Positions 25,263 to 33,529 of a DNA stretch of 64,000 bases are shown here, piece by piece. The position numbers and the translations under genes are program-made. This DNA comes from Hyphomicrobiaceae bacterium. GTDB lineage: Bacteria; Pseudomonadota; Alphaproteobacteria; Rhizobiales; Hyphomicrobiaceae. Location of the stretch: the NCBI GenBank assembly GCA_022842785.1, contig JALHOW010000004.1:464387-528386 (forward strand), given 5' to 3'. A model generated the notes under the pieces. It saw only the letters and a program-made list of their open reading frames with translations. It had not been told where the DNA came from and did not search any database. How positions within the stretch are numbered: the first letter of the stretch is position 1; the number at the start of each line of letters is the position of its first letter.

Positions 25263-26315
25263 CTACTCCGCCGCTTCGAGAATGCGCCCTTCGGCGGCTG
25301 CGAGCGCCGAAAGTGCGGCGCCGTTTGCCTGCGCGATGGAGTCGTCGATCGTCTCGGGCCCAATGGCGGCGCCGGCGACGAACACACCCGGCCGCGAGGT
25401 CGCTCCCATGGTGCCGTACGTGTCCTTGCGCGCGATGTAGCCGTGCTTGTGCAGTTCGACGTCGAACACTGCCGAAATCGTCATGTTGTCGATGTTCGGA
25501 TCCATGCCGATGGCGTGCACGACCATATCGAAGGGGATGGTGATCGGCCGCTTCACGAGCGTGTCCTCACCCTTGACGATGAGTTGCTTTCCGTCACCCG
25601 TCACCTCGGCGATGCGCGCCTTGATGTACTTGACCTTGAACTCCTCCTGGCTGCGCCAGTAGTAGTCCGTCTCGTAGTGGCCGTAGGTGCGGATATCCAT
25701 GTAATAGATGTAGACGTGGCAATCCGGCAGTTCCTCACGGATTTCCATGGCGAGGTTCGCTGACACCGTGCAGCAGATTTTCGAGCACCATTCGCGGCCG
25801 ATCTGGCGATCACGCGAGCCGACACAGAGCAGGATCGCGACGCGTTTCGGCTTGCGGCCATCCGAGGGGCACTTGACGCCCTGCCCGGACGAGATCATCT
25901 GCTCCACCTGCGTCGTCGTCACCACATCCGGGAAAAGGCCGAAGCCCCATTCGGGCTTGTTGATGCTGTCGAAGTGCGTGAAGCCGGTCGTGAGCAGAGC
26001 GGCACCCGCTTCGACGCGACTGCCGTCCGAAAGCTCCGCGACGAAGTTGCCGGGCGTGCCGGAGAACTTCGCGACGGTTGTGCCGAGCTTGCGCGTGACG
26101 CTCGGATTGCTCTCGACGCGTGCGACCATGCTGCCGATCGCATCTTTCGCCCAGCGACCAGAAGGGACAAGCTTGGCATAACCTGAATGAATCGGAGCGC
26201 CGCCGAGGATCGACGTCTTCTCGACCAACACCGATGGGCGACCAACGGTCGACAGGGCGTGTGCTGCCGCGAGGCCCGCCGGCCCACCGCCGACGATGAG
26301 AATGGGCTTGGACAT
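25263..26315 (-). CDS. hdrA: sHdrA, FAD subunit of Hdr-like complex
   Basis: 350 aa from ATG 26315 (MSKPILIVGGGPAGLAAAHAL). The dinucleotide fold GGGPAG lies at residues 9-14; the central LCVGSRDRQIGREWCSKICC bears the conserved HdrA cysteines; the C-terminal GVFVAGAAIGPETIDDSIAQANG closes the FAD domain. It is much shorter than methanogen HdrA, as is typical for the sHdr type. It splits or channels electrons from sulfur oxidation toward NAD or another acceptor. It starts 2 bp after the lysE-type gene stop. Confidence 0.93.
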   Translation of the reverse strand: MSKPILIVGGGPAGLAAAHALSTVGRPSVLVEKTSILGGAPIHSGYAKLVPSGRWAKDAIGSMVARVESNPSVTRKLGTTVAKFSGTPGNFVAELSDGSRVEAGAALLTTGFTHFDSINKPEWGFGLFPDVVTTTQVEQMISSGQGVKCPSDGRKPKRVAILLCVGSRDRQIGREWCSKICCTVSANLAMEIREELPDCHVYIYYMDIRTYGHYETDYYWRSQEEFKVKYIKARIAEVTGDGKQLIVKGEDTLVKRPITIPFDMVVHAIGMDPNIDNMTISAVFDVELHKHGYIARKDTYGTMGATSRPGVFVAGAAIGPETIDDSIAQANGAALSALAAAEGRILEAAE

Positions 26316-26317
26316 AC

Positions 26318-26956
26318 TCAAAGGCTCCGCTGCAGGAAGGCCAGTCTGATGCCGAGAAGCACAAAGAGCCCGCCGAGCACGCGCTCCATCCACGTGCGTA
26401 CCGCGCTGCCGGCACCGAGCACGCTCGCGGCGCGGGCAGTGAACCACGCGATCAGCAAGCACACGGCTGTGCCCGTCGCCACGAAGACCAGGCCAAGGAC
26501 GATGAAGGCCAGTGCCTTCGAAGGTGCTCCCGCCGAGATGAACTGCGGCAGGAAGGCGAGGAAGAACAGCGCCACCTTCGGATTCAGCGCGTTCGTGAGG
26601 AAGCCTTGCAGGAAAATCCCGCGCAGCGAGATCGCAGCCTTGCCATTGCCACTGCCCCCGCCGCTCGTGCCTGCGTGGCGGAGCAGCGAGATGCCGACCC
26701 ACACGAGATAAGCCGCACCGACGAGCTTAAGAATGAAGAAAGCTTCGGCCGACGTCGCGAGAATTGCGGATAGGCCGAGCGCCGCCGCCGCAATGTGCAC
26801 GAAGCAGCCCGCGCTGATGCCGAGCGCCGCGACCGCACCCGCGCGTGCACCGAGCTGCGCACTGCGCCCCATGATGAAAGCCATGTCCGGACCGGGCGTG
26901 ATATTGAGCAGGAGCCCCGCGATCACGAACAGCCAGAGATCGGTAATGCCGAGCAT
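26318..26956 (-). CDS. LysE/RhtB-family exporter inserted in sHdr operon
   Basis: 212 aa with about six hydrophobic segments. Family marks: LLNITPGPDMAFIMGRSAQLGARAG near the N-terminus and FLTNALNPKVALFFLAFLPQF in the middle. LysE/RhtB proteins export amino acids or other small metabolites. It is wedged between hdrB1 (3 bp) and hdrA (2 bp), an unusual insertion that suggests export of a product or toxic intermediate linked to sulfur metabolism, for instance a sulfur amino acid. That role is inference. Confidence 0.88.
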   Translation of the reverse strand: MLGITDLWLFVIAGLLLNITPGPDMAFIMGRSAQLGARAGAVAALGISAGCFVHIAAAALGLSAILATSAEAFFILKLVGAAYLVWVGISLLRHAGTSGGGSGNGKAAISLRGIFLQGFLTNALNPKVALFFLAFLPQFISAGAPSKALAFIVLGLVFVATGTAVCLLIAWFTARAASVLGAGSAVRTWMERVLGGLFVLLGIRLAFLQRSL

Positions 26957-26959
26957 GGA

Positions 26960-28348
26960 CTATTCTCCCGGCGGCGGAGGAATGACCTCGCGCTTGATCG
27001 GCTTGAAGCCCGGTCCCGATGTGATCCTGAGACGCGGATCGTAAAGCTGATCGGCGGCACCGGTTTTGATCTTCTCGAGGTACTGCTCGAACTCGGCCTT
27101 CTTGGCCTGCCAGTCGATGCCGAGCTTTTCGAGCAGCCGCTCGATCGGGCTCGCGTGCCAGTGCGTCTGCACGATCTTGTAGGGATCGGCGCCGCAAACG
27201 AGCGCGGCGAACTGACAGTCGGCGAGCACGGGCAGCTCGTAGGGCTTGCCGGCTGCGCGACCGATCCACTGGTTCTTGTCGAGCGTGGTGATGCAGCCCG
27301 TATCATGACCGATCATGACATCGGCGTTCGCCTCCTCGACAGCGACCTTGATCTTGCGGTCGATGGCGAACGAGCGCGTGAACTCCCGCTCGGAAATGAT
27401 GTGGCGGAAGCCGAAGCCGCAACAGTCGTACCACGTCTTGTAATCGATGACGTTGGCGCCGAGCCGCTGGATGAGGCCCGTCGAGACCGCCACGCGGTTC
27501 CCTTCGAGGATCTCGTCGTCGTAGATCGCGTCCTCCGGCACCATCTTGTAGACGTGGCAGGCCGGATGGATCGTCGCGCGTACGGCCGAGGCATCGATCG
27601 TCTGATGGTCGGCGATGCGGTGGCGCATGACGTGCAGCCACTCCGAGTAGTGCACGACCTCCTCGGGGATCAGCAGCTTTCCGTCGACGAGACGGCCGAG
27701 CTTCGCCAGGATCTTCGTCACGCTCTCGCGCAGCTTGGCTGAGTGCATGAGATAGGCGCGCACTTCCTTGTAGTTGCCGAAGGACGTGCCGCAGTGCACG
27801 AGCGGATAGTAGTAGCCCTCGGGCAGTCCCTGCGCCTTCGCCGACACGTACGCCTGATGGAAGTTGCGCAGGAAGACGGCGGCGAGGCTCTCGATATTGC
27901 CGATGCCGGAGCCGTGGTAGTTCCAGGCCGTGCATGAGGTCTGGTCGGTCTCGTCGAGATAGCTCGTGCCGAGCTTGTTCTGCAGCCAGAGCAGCGAGAC
28001 GGGATAGCCCGGGATGTTCCCGCACTGGCCGCAGCTCTTGTGGTGCCAGAGCTGCGTCGTCGGAATGCGCTTCGTCCAGCCGTAGAGCGTCTTGACCTCG
28101 ATCGGCTCGTGCTGGTCCGTGATGCGGTGGACCTTGATCTGGCCCTCTTTCTCGAGCTGCCACATGATATCGCGCACGTCCTCGACGCGATCCTTGTTGG
28201 TCAGCATGGAGCGGCGGTCGATGCGCTGCTCGACCCAGGCGGTGGCCGTTGCGGCTTCGCTTGAAGAGAGATTGGCGGGCTTCCACTCGGGACCGTGGCC
28301 CGTGAAGCGCTCGCCGTTCTGCGGTGGGCGATGCGTGGGATCGCTCAT
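26960..28348 (-). CDS. hdrB1: sHdrB1, CCG-type subunit of Hdr-like complex
   Basis: 462 aa. Cysteines are spread in CCG-like segments: KSCGQCGNIPGYPVS, PLVHCGTSFGN, HPACHVYK, WYDCCGFGFRH, GHDTGCITTLD and LADCQFAALVCGADP. The DCCGFGFRH segment is a degenerate CCG motif. It is longer than a plain HdrB, with a roughly 90-residue N-terminal extension of unknown role that has no cysteines. Its start overlaps the VOC gene stop (ATGA), so translation is probably coupled. Paired with hdrC1 upstream. Confidence 0.9.
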   Translation of the reverse strand: MSDPTHRPPQNGERFTGHGPEWKPANLSSSEAATATAWVEQRIDRRSMLTNKDRVEDVRDIMWQLEKEGQIKVHRITDQHEPIEVKTLYGWTKRIPTTQLWHHKSCGQCGNIPGYPVSLLWLQNKLGTSYLDETDQTSCTAWNYHGSGIGNIESLAAVFLRNFHQAYVSAKAQGLPEGYYYPLVHCGTSFGNYKEVRAYLMHSAKLRESVTKILAKLGRLVDGKLLIPEEVVHYSEWLHVMRHRIADHQTIDASAVRATIHPACHVYKMVPEDAIYDDEILEGNRVAVSTGLIQRLGANVIDYKTWYDCCGFGFRHIISEREFTRSFAIDRKIKVAVEEANADVMIGHDTGCITTLDKNQWIGRAAGKPYELPVLADCQFAALVCGADPYKIVQTHWHASPIERLLEKLGIDWQAKKAEFEQYLEKIKTGAADQLYDPRLRITSGPGFKPIKREVIPPPPGE

Positions 28349-28872
28349 GAGGTCTTCCTCCCGCGTGCGGGTTTCGCTTTCGGCTTCGACTTCGACGTGT
28401 CTGGGGTAGTGCCCGCCATCATGGCATCCAGGCGCTTCTGCATTTTCTTCGGGGATACATCCTCGATGTGCGTCTGGATCATCCAGACATGGCCGAACGG
28501 ATCCTCGACCTGCCCTGAGCGGAAGCCATAGAACTCATCTTGCACCGGTCGTTTCAGCGTGGCGCCGGCGGCAACCGCACGCGCAGCCACCGCATCGGCG
28601 TCAGAGACGGCCAGGCACATCGTCACCGTCGTGCCACCGAGCGCCTTCGGGCCGACGATGGCCATCTCCGGAAACTCGTCCGATAGCATGATGCAGGTGT
28701 CGCCGAAGTCGAGCTCCGCATGGCCGATACGATCGCCCATCGTCAGACGATACCGCTCCTTCGCATCGAAGGCCTTCGCATAGAAGTCAATGGCCGCAGC
28801 CGCGTCGCGCACGCGCAGATAGGGCACGGCATCACTGTAACCCTTGGTTGGCTTGTACTTGACCTTGCTCAT
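28345..28872 (-). CDS. VOC-fold (glyoxalase/PhnB-like) protein
   Basis: 175 aa. The fold is recognisable from SDAVPYLRVRDAAAAIDFYAKAFDAKERYRL, GHAELDFGDTCIMLSDEFPE and GQVEDPFGHVWMIQTHIEDVSPKKMQKR, the last typical of PhnB-like VOC proteins. The C-terminal tail is Lys/Pro rich (SKSKPKAKPARGRK). VOC proteins range from glyoxalases to resistance proteins. It lies between hdrC1 and hdrB1 and overlaps the latter by 4 bp. Confidence 0.87.
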   Translation of the reverse strand: MSKVKYKPTKGYSDAVPYLRVRDAAAAIDFYAKAFDAKERYRLTMGDRIGHAELDFGDTCIMLSDEFPEMAIVGPKALGGTTVTMCLAVSDADAVAARAVAAGATLKRPVQDEFYGFRSGQVEDPFGHVWMIQTHIEDVSPKKMQKRLDAMMAGTTPDTSKSKPKAKPARGRKTS

Positions 28873-28916
28873 ACGCTTGTCCGCCTGGATGACGTGAGAC
28901 GCGTTACGCCGCGACC

Positions 28917-29675
28917 TCAGTCATCGTCGTCGGCGTCCTCCTGGTCCTCGAGGAAGTCATTCCAGTCTTCGCGCTTCTCTTCCATGATGTCAGTGATGAC
29001 ATCGAAGAGATTCTCGTCAATGCCCTCGAGCTGGTCGAGAACACCGGTCATCTCCCAGATCGTGTAGAGCTCGACCGAGGTCTTGAGATTGACCTCCCAG
29101 GCGGTCTCCGTCGTGTTGAGCGTCGCCATGGGAATGGCCTTGCGCAGCAGCTTCAGCGGCGCATTGACCTTTGTGAGGTTCGGTCCCCAGTCGGCGAAGT
29201 GCTGGGGATTGATCATGTCGGGGGCGAGCTGATTGCCCGTCGAGATGAGCTTGAGCATGACGCGGCTGAAGGGACGCAGCACGTCCTTCGCGGATTGCAT
29301 CTGATGCTTGATCGCCACTTCGCGCATGAGCATGACGAGCCCACCTGGCGAATTGCGGAAGGGGCAGCGCGCGGCGCAGGTGTAGCATTGCGCACAGGAC
29401 CAGATCTTTTCCTGCATGGCATCGTAGATGCCCTCAAGGTTCTCGGTCCAAAGGAGCTGCACGATCTCGCGCGGCGAGAAATCGTAGTAGTGCGCAGCAG
29501 GGCAGGTCGCGGTGCAGATGCCGCAGTTGAGGCAGCCATGCAGCTCATGATCGTAGCGCATGTCCTCCTGCAGATCGCGGAAGATGGCTTCGAGCTTGGC
29601 ACGCGGCACCGGCGGCTTGTCCGAAATCGGATCACCGATGAAGTCCTGCACGCGTGTCGCCGTCGCCTCAGCCAT
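28917..29675 (-). CDS. hdrC1: sHdrC1, iron-sulfur subunit of Hdr-like complex
   Basis: 252 aa with two [4Fe-4S] motifs: CLNCGICTATCP (C48 to C58) and CAQCYTCAARCP (C94 to C104). The C-terminus is very acidic (EEKREDWNDFLEDQEDADDDD). It transfers electrons between HdrA and HdrB1. It begins 10 bp after the dsrE stop, and together they head the operon. Confidence 0.93.
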   Translation of the reverse strand: MAEATATRVQDFIGDPISDKPPVPRAKLEAIFRDLQEDMRYDHELHGCLNCGICTATCPAAHYYDFSPREIVQLLWTENLEGIYDAMQEKIWSCAQCYTCAARCPFRNSPGGLVMLMREVAIKHQMQSAKDVLRPFSRVMLKLISTGNQLAPDMINPQHFADWGPNLTKVNAPLKLLRKAIPMATLNTTETAWEVNLKTSVELYTIWEMTGVLDQLEGIDENLFDVITDIMEEKREDWNDFLEDQEDADDDD

Positions 29676-29685
29676 GGCTTGCGCC

Positions 29686-30066
29686 TCAGTAGCTCAGCAC
29701 CTTGGTGTCTTCGCCTTCCATGACCTCCTCGATGAGGTAGGCGCCGCCGACAATGCCAGAGCATTCCGGAATCAGGTCATCCTGTTTCATGTCGAAGAGA
29801 TCGAGGTTCGGCGAGCAGCAGAAAAATTTCACGCCCGCCTCGTGCGCATCCTTGATGAAGTCGTAGACGCTCTTCGGGCTGCCGGGCTTCACGACGAGCG
29901 CCTCGGCGACACCCTTCTTCATGAGGCGGCCGGCGGTCGCGGTGCAGATGACCTCGACCTCGTAATCCATGGCAGCGGCCACAGAGGCCTGGAAGATCGG
30001 CGCACCGAGCTCCTCGCCGTTGCGCGGATCCGTGTTCGCCATGATGATCACGAGCTTCTTGGCCAT
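29686..30066 (-). CDS. DsrE-family sulfurtransferase of sHdr cluster
   Basis: 126 aa from ATG 30066, preceded by GGGAGG with 6 nt spacing; the 300-aa track ORF extends upstream through the promoter region and is not real. The DsrE fold is clear (MAKKLVIIMANTDPRNGEELGAPIFQASVAAAMDYEVEVIC). Two adjacent cysteines, C83 and C84 (KFFCCSPNLDLF), mark the sulfur-carrying site, as in the DsrE3C-type proteins of sHdr clusters. It should pass sulfane sulfur to the Hdr-like complex. First gene of the operon. Confidence 0.9.
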   Translation of the reverse strand: MAKKLVIIMANTDPRNGEELGAPIFQASVAAAMDYEVEVICTATAGRLMKKGVAEALVVKPGSPKSVYDFIKDAHEAGVKFFCCSPNLDLFDMKQDDLIPECSGIVGGAYLIEEVMEGEDTKVLSY

Positions 30067-30207
30067 GCCGTGCCTCCCGGTGGCTTGGACGCGGGCAGGC
30101 GCCCGTGCCGCGCTGCCAGTTCGTGCCCATCGCCCAGCCGCAACTGCATGGCAGCTTGTCGGCGGGACGGCTTGGGGCGCGCTTCCTTGTTTGAGCAGCC
30201 TGGAATC

Positions 30208-30236
30208 CTTATACAGTGGCGCCCGCAAAGCGGCAA
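30208..30236 (-). promoter_or_regulatory. Sigma70-type promoter of the sHdr operon
   Basis: On the minus strand TTGCCG (30236-30231) and TATAAG (30213-30208) are separated by exactly 17 nt. Both boxes match the housekeeping consensus in four or five of six positions. Transcription would begin near 30200, giving a leader of about 130 nt before dsrE. Confidence 0.65.
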
Positions 30237-30242
30237 CCGAAC

Positions 30243-30258
30243 ATTCGCATGTGTGAAT
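30243..30258. promoter_or_regulatory. ATTC-N8-GAAT operator candidate (ArsR-type persulfide sensor)
   Basis: ATTCGCATGTGTGAAT fits ATTC-N8-GAAT exactly, the site described for SqrR/BigR/YgaV-type ArsR regulators that sense persulfides and control sulfur genes. It lies 6 bp upstream of the -35 box of the sHdr promoter. No ArsR gene is in this window, so the regulator must be encoded outside it. Confidence 0.6.
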
Positions 30259-30325
30259 ATTTACCGGCGCGACGCCGCGGCCGCCGGATGGGTAGCGCAC
30301 GCTGCCGAGGGGAAGGAATACCGGA

Positions 30326-31252
30326 ATGTCGGCTGAGACCGCGGCGTCGCCGGATGAGCGCGGACGCATCGTCTGGGCCGTCGTTTGGATGCTCGGGGCC
30401 ATCGTCTCGTTCACCGCGATGGCCGTTGCCGGGCGGGCTGCCGCGCAGGGCGTCGATGCCCTGCAGATCGCGGTCTGGCGCACGTTTGTTGGCGTCTCGA
30501 TCCTGATCGTGATCGTCATGGCGCGAGGTATTCCCTTCGGCAGCCTTGTCTCGAAACGCCCCGATCTCCAGATCGTTCGCAATCTCATTCACTTCACCGC
30601 GCAGTTCTGCTGGCTCTATGCCCTGACGCGCATGACGCTCGCCGAGCTGACGACGTTGGAGTTCACAGCTCCGCTATGGGTGGCGCTGCTCGCGCCTTTC
30701 CTGCTGGGTGAGCGCCTGACTACGCTGCGGCTAGCGGCGGTTGTGCTCGGCTTCGTTGGCGTGCTCATTGTCGTGCGCCCAGGCGTCATTTCGCTGAGTG
30801 AAGGCGCACCCTTCGCGCTCGCGGCGGCGCTTGGATACGCGTTCTCCATGATCATGACGAAACGGCTCCTGCGAGGAGACAACGCGTTCACGATCCTCTT
30901 CTGGATGCAGGGCCTGCAGGTTCTGATCGGTCTCGCGATCGTGTTGGCGGGCCCTCTGTTCGGCTACGACAAGGGGCTCGTCATTCCGGATGCCGTCACG
31001 TTCGCCTGGATCGTGGTCGTTGGCGTACTGGGGCTTACCGCGCACTACGCGCTCGCCACCGCATTCACCTATGGCGATACGATCATCGTCGCGCCGCTGG
31101 ACTTCCTGCGCCTGCCGCTGATTGCCGTCGTCGGCGTCATGCTCTATGCGGAGCCTCTCGACTTCTGGGTGCTCGGCGGGGGGCTTATCGTCGTGCTCGC
31201 CAATCTCCTGAACATCCGCGGCGAGCGCCGGCGTCATGCAAACCCAGCCTGA
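30326..31252 (+). CDS. EamA-family (DMT) transporter, copy 1
   Basis: 308 aa, ten hydrophobic segments in two EamA repeats. Characteristic stretches are ALTRMTLAELTTLEFTAPLWVALLAPFLLGERLT in the first half and DTIIVAPLDFLRLPLIAVVGVMLYAEPLD in the second. Drug/metabolite exporter of unknown substrate. It is divergent from the sHdr operon and shares its control region, so it may answer to the same regulator. Followed by a paralogue 18 bp downstream. Confidence 0.9.
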   Translation: MSAETAASPDERGRIVWAVVWMLGAIVSFTAMAVAGRAAAQGVDALQIAVWRTFVGVSILIVIVMARGIPFGSLVSKRPDLQIVRNLIHFTAQFCWLYALTRMTLAELTTLEFTAPLWVALLAPFLLGERLTTLRLAAVVLGFVGVLIVVRPGVISLSEGAPFALAAALGYAFSMIMTKRLLRGDNAFTILFWMQGLQVLIGLAIVLAGPLFGYDKGLVIPDAVTFAWIVVVGVLGLTAHYALATAFTYGDTIIVAPLDFLRLPLIAVVGVMLYAEPLDFWVLGGGLIVVLANLLNIRGERRRHANPA

Positions 31253-31270
31253 CGAGCATCAGCGCAGACA

Positions 31271-32167
31271 ATGAACAGCGAAGTCACAGCTCCGAAGAGC
31301 GCCGTGCAGGTTGCCATCCAGGCCGCATTCTGGATGGCCGGCACGCTCGCCATGATCTCGCTGCTCGCCGTCGCGGGCCGCGAGGCCATGCGCACGCTGC
31401 CAACCATGGACATGATCTTCTACCGCAGCTGGATGTCGCTGCCGGTGGTCGTGCTCCTTGCGCTCGTGGCAGGCCATAAACTCACGTTCTTCCGCACTCA
31501 ACGACTCGGGATGCACGCCTGGCGCAATGCCGCGCATCTCGCCGGACAGTTCACCTGGTTCTGGGCGATCACGCAGATCCCGCTGGCGGAGGTCTTCGCG
31601 CTCGAGTTCACGACACCGCTATGGGTGGCGCTGCTGGCACCCATCATCCTGCGCGAGCACATGACGCTGCCGCGCCTCGCCGCGGTCATGCTCGGGTTCA
31701 TCGGCGCGCTCATCGTCATCCGGCCCGTCGGTATGTCGATCAGCATGGGCACCGCGTCTGCCATGGCGTGCGCGGTGGCCTATGCCTTCTCGTACATCGC
31801 CATCAAGCAGCTCACGCGCACGGAAAGCGCGCTGACGATCCTTTTCTGGCTGTCGCTCTTCCAGGGCATCTATACGACGGTGCTGACCTTCGGCACGCTC
31901 TCATGGCCGACACCTACGGCCTGGACCTGGCTGGTGGTCGTGTCACTCGCTGGCCTCGCCGCCCACTACTGCATTGCGCGCGCCTTCGCCCTCGCCGACG
32001 CGACCATCGTCACGCCCATGGACTACCTGCGCGTGCCGCTGATCGCCTTCGTCGGCTGGCTCGTCTATGCCGAAGCACTCGATCCCTACGTGCTCATAGG
32101 TGGGGCTGTGATTGCCGCCGCCAACATCATCAATCTGCTGGCAGAACGGCGATCCACGGGCACCTGA
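31271..32167 (+). CDS. EamA-family (DMT) transporter, copy 2
   Basis: 298 aa, same architecture as the preceding gene, with near-identical landmark segments (AITQIPLAEVFALEFTTPLWVALLAPIILREHMT and DATIVTPMDYLRVPLIAFVGWLVYAEALD). The two are tandem paralogues, probably cotranscribed and possibly working as a heterodimer. Substrate unknown. Confidence 0.9.
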   Translation: MNSEVTAPKSAVQVAIQAAFWMAGTLAMISLLAVAGREAMRTLPTMDMIFYRSWMSLPVVVLLALVAGHKLTFFRTQRLGMHAWRNAAHLAGQFTWFWAITQIPLAEVFALEFTTPLWVALLAPIILREHMTLPRLAAVMLGFIGALIVIRPVGMSISMGTASAMACAVAYAFSYIAIKQLTRTESALTILFWLSLFQGIYTTVLTFGTLSWPTPTAWTWLVVVSLAGLAAHYCIARAFALADATIVTPMDYLRVPLIAFVGWLVYAEALDPYVLIGGAVIAAANIINLLAERRSTGT

Positions 32168-32242
32168 TCCGCCGCGATCCGGCATTTCACCCACCGGGGG
32201 AAATGCTATAACCAGCCAATCATCCGTTCCCGGAGCCCGCGC

Positions 32243-33418
32243 ATGTTCGTGACCTTCTTCCATGAGCTCAAGGCCGCCAAGGTGCCCGTCACCTTGAAGG
32301 AATACCTGACGCTGATGGAAGCCCTGCAGGCCGACCTCGCCGACCAGCGCGTCGAGAATTTCTATTATCTCTCGCGCGCGACTCTCGTGAAGGATGAGCG
32401 CCACCTCGACAAGTTCGATCAGGTCTTCGGCCATGTGTTCAAGGGCCTCGAGCTGATGAGCGACGCTGCCGAAGCCAACATTCCCGAGGAATGGCTGCGC
32501 GCGCTCTCGAGCCTCTATCTCTCCGAAGAGGAGAAAAAGAAGATCGAGGCGCTCGGCGGCTGGGACAAGATCATGGAGGAGCTGAAGAAGCGCCTCGCCG
32601 AGCAGAAAGGCCGCCACCAGGGCGGCAGCAAGTGGATCGGCACCGGCGGCACCTCGCCCTATGGCGCGGAGGGTTACAACCCCGCGGGCGTCCGCATCGG
32701 CCAGAAGGAAAACCGCAACTTCCGCGCGCTCAAGGTTTGGGACAAGCGCGAGTTCAAGGATCTCGACGACAAAGTCGAGCTCGGCACGCGCAACATCAAG
32801 GTCGCGCTACGGCGCCTGCGCAAGTTCGCGCGCGAGGGCGCGGCTGACGAACTCGATCTCGACGGCACCATCAAGGGTACGGCGCGCAAGGGCTATCTCG
32901 ACATCCAGATGCGGCCCGAGCGGCGCAATGCCGTGAAGGTTTTGATGTTCTTCGATATCGGCGGCTCGATGGACTACCACGTCAAGCTCGCTGAGGAGCT
33001 GTTCTCGGCGGCGCGGGTCGAGATGAAGCACATGGAGCATTTCTACTTCCACAACTGCCTCTACGAGTTCCTGTGGAAGGACAACAAGCGCCGCTGGACG
33101 GAACGAACACCGACCTGGGACGTCCTGCACAAATACCCAGCCGACTACAAGGTCGTCTTCGTCGGCGATGCCTCCATGAGCCCCTACGAGATCACGGTTC
33201 CCGGCGGCTCCGTCGAGCACATGAATGAGGAACCCGGCGCGGCGTGGATCAAGCGCGTGACCGGCATCTACGAGCACTCCGTATGGCTGAACCCTGTGCC
33301 CGAGCAGCACTGGAGCTGGACGCCCTCGATCAAGCTCGTGGGTGATCTCATGGAAGGGCGCATGTTCCCACTGACGCTCGAAGGCCTCGACAAGGCCATG
33401 AAGGAGCTTATGCGATAA
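32243..33418 (+). CDS. VWA domain protein (CoxE-like)
   Basis: 391 aa. The N-terminal half is helical (FFHELKAAKVPVTLKEYLTLMEAL, acidic and lysine-rich); the von Willebrand A domain begins near NAVKVLMFFDIGGSMDYHVK. The metal-ion site reads DIGGS instead of the canonical DxSxS, so one serine is replaced by glycine. Such proteins usually work with a MoxR-type AAA+ ATPase as chaperones for metal-cofactor enzymes; no MoxR gene is adjacent here. Cytoplasmic. Confidence 0.88.
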   Translation: MFVTFFHELKAAKVPVTLKEYLTLMEALQADLADQRVENFYYLSRATLVKDERHLDKFDQVFGHVFKGLELMSDAAEANIPEEWLRALSSLYLSEEEKKKIEALGGWDKIMEELKKRLAEQKGRHQGGSKWIGTGGTSPYGAEGYNPAGVRIGQKENRNFRALKVWDKREFKDLDDKVELGTRNIKVALRRLRKFAREGAADELDLDGTIKGTARKGYLDIQMRPERRNAVKVLMFFDIGGSMDYHVKLAEELFSAARVEMKHMEHFYFHNCLYEFLWKDNKRRWTERTPTWDVLHKYPADYKVVFVGDASMSPYEITVPGGSVEHMNEEPGAAWIKRVTGIYEHSVWLNPVPEQHWSWTPSIKLVGDLMEGRMFPLTLEGLDKAMKELMR

Positions 33419-33529
33419 GCCCTCTTGCAGAATTGAAGCCTCGACTACACATCACCTCCCATTGCCTAGATCGCCTGCACTACACCCGCCTGAACTACAC
33501 CAGATGGACCTGAAGGGGCCCGCCGTCCG

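Noticed and set aside
30067-30588. Upstream extension of dsrE in the 300-aa track ORF
   Set aside because: It runs through the promoter/operator region and antisense to the EamA gene; the ATG at 30066 has a strong binding site.
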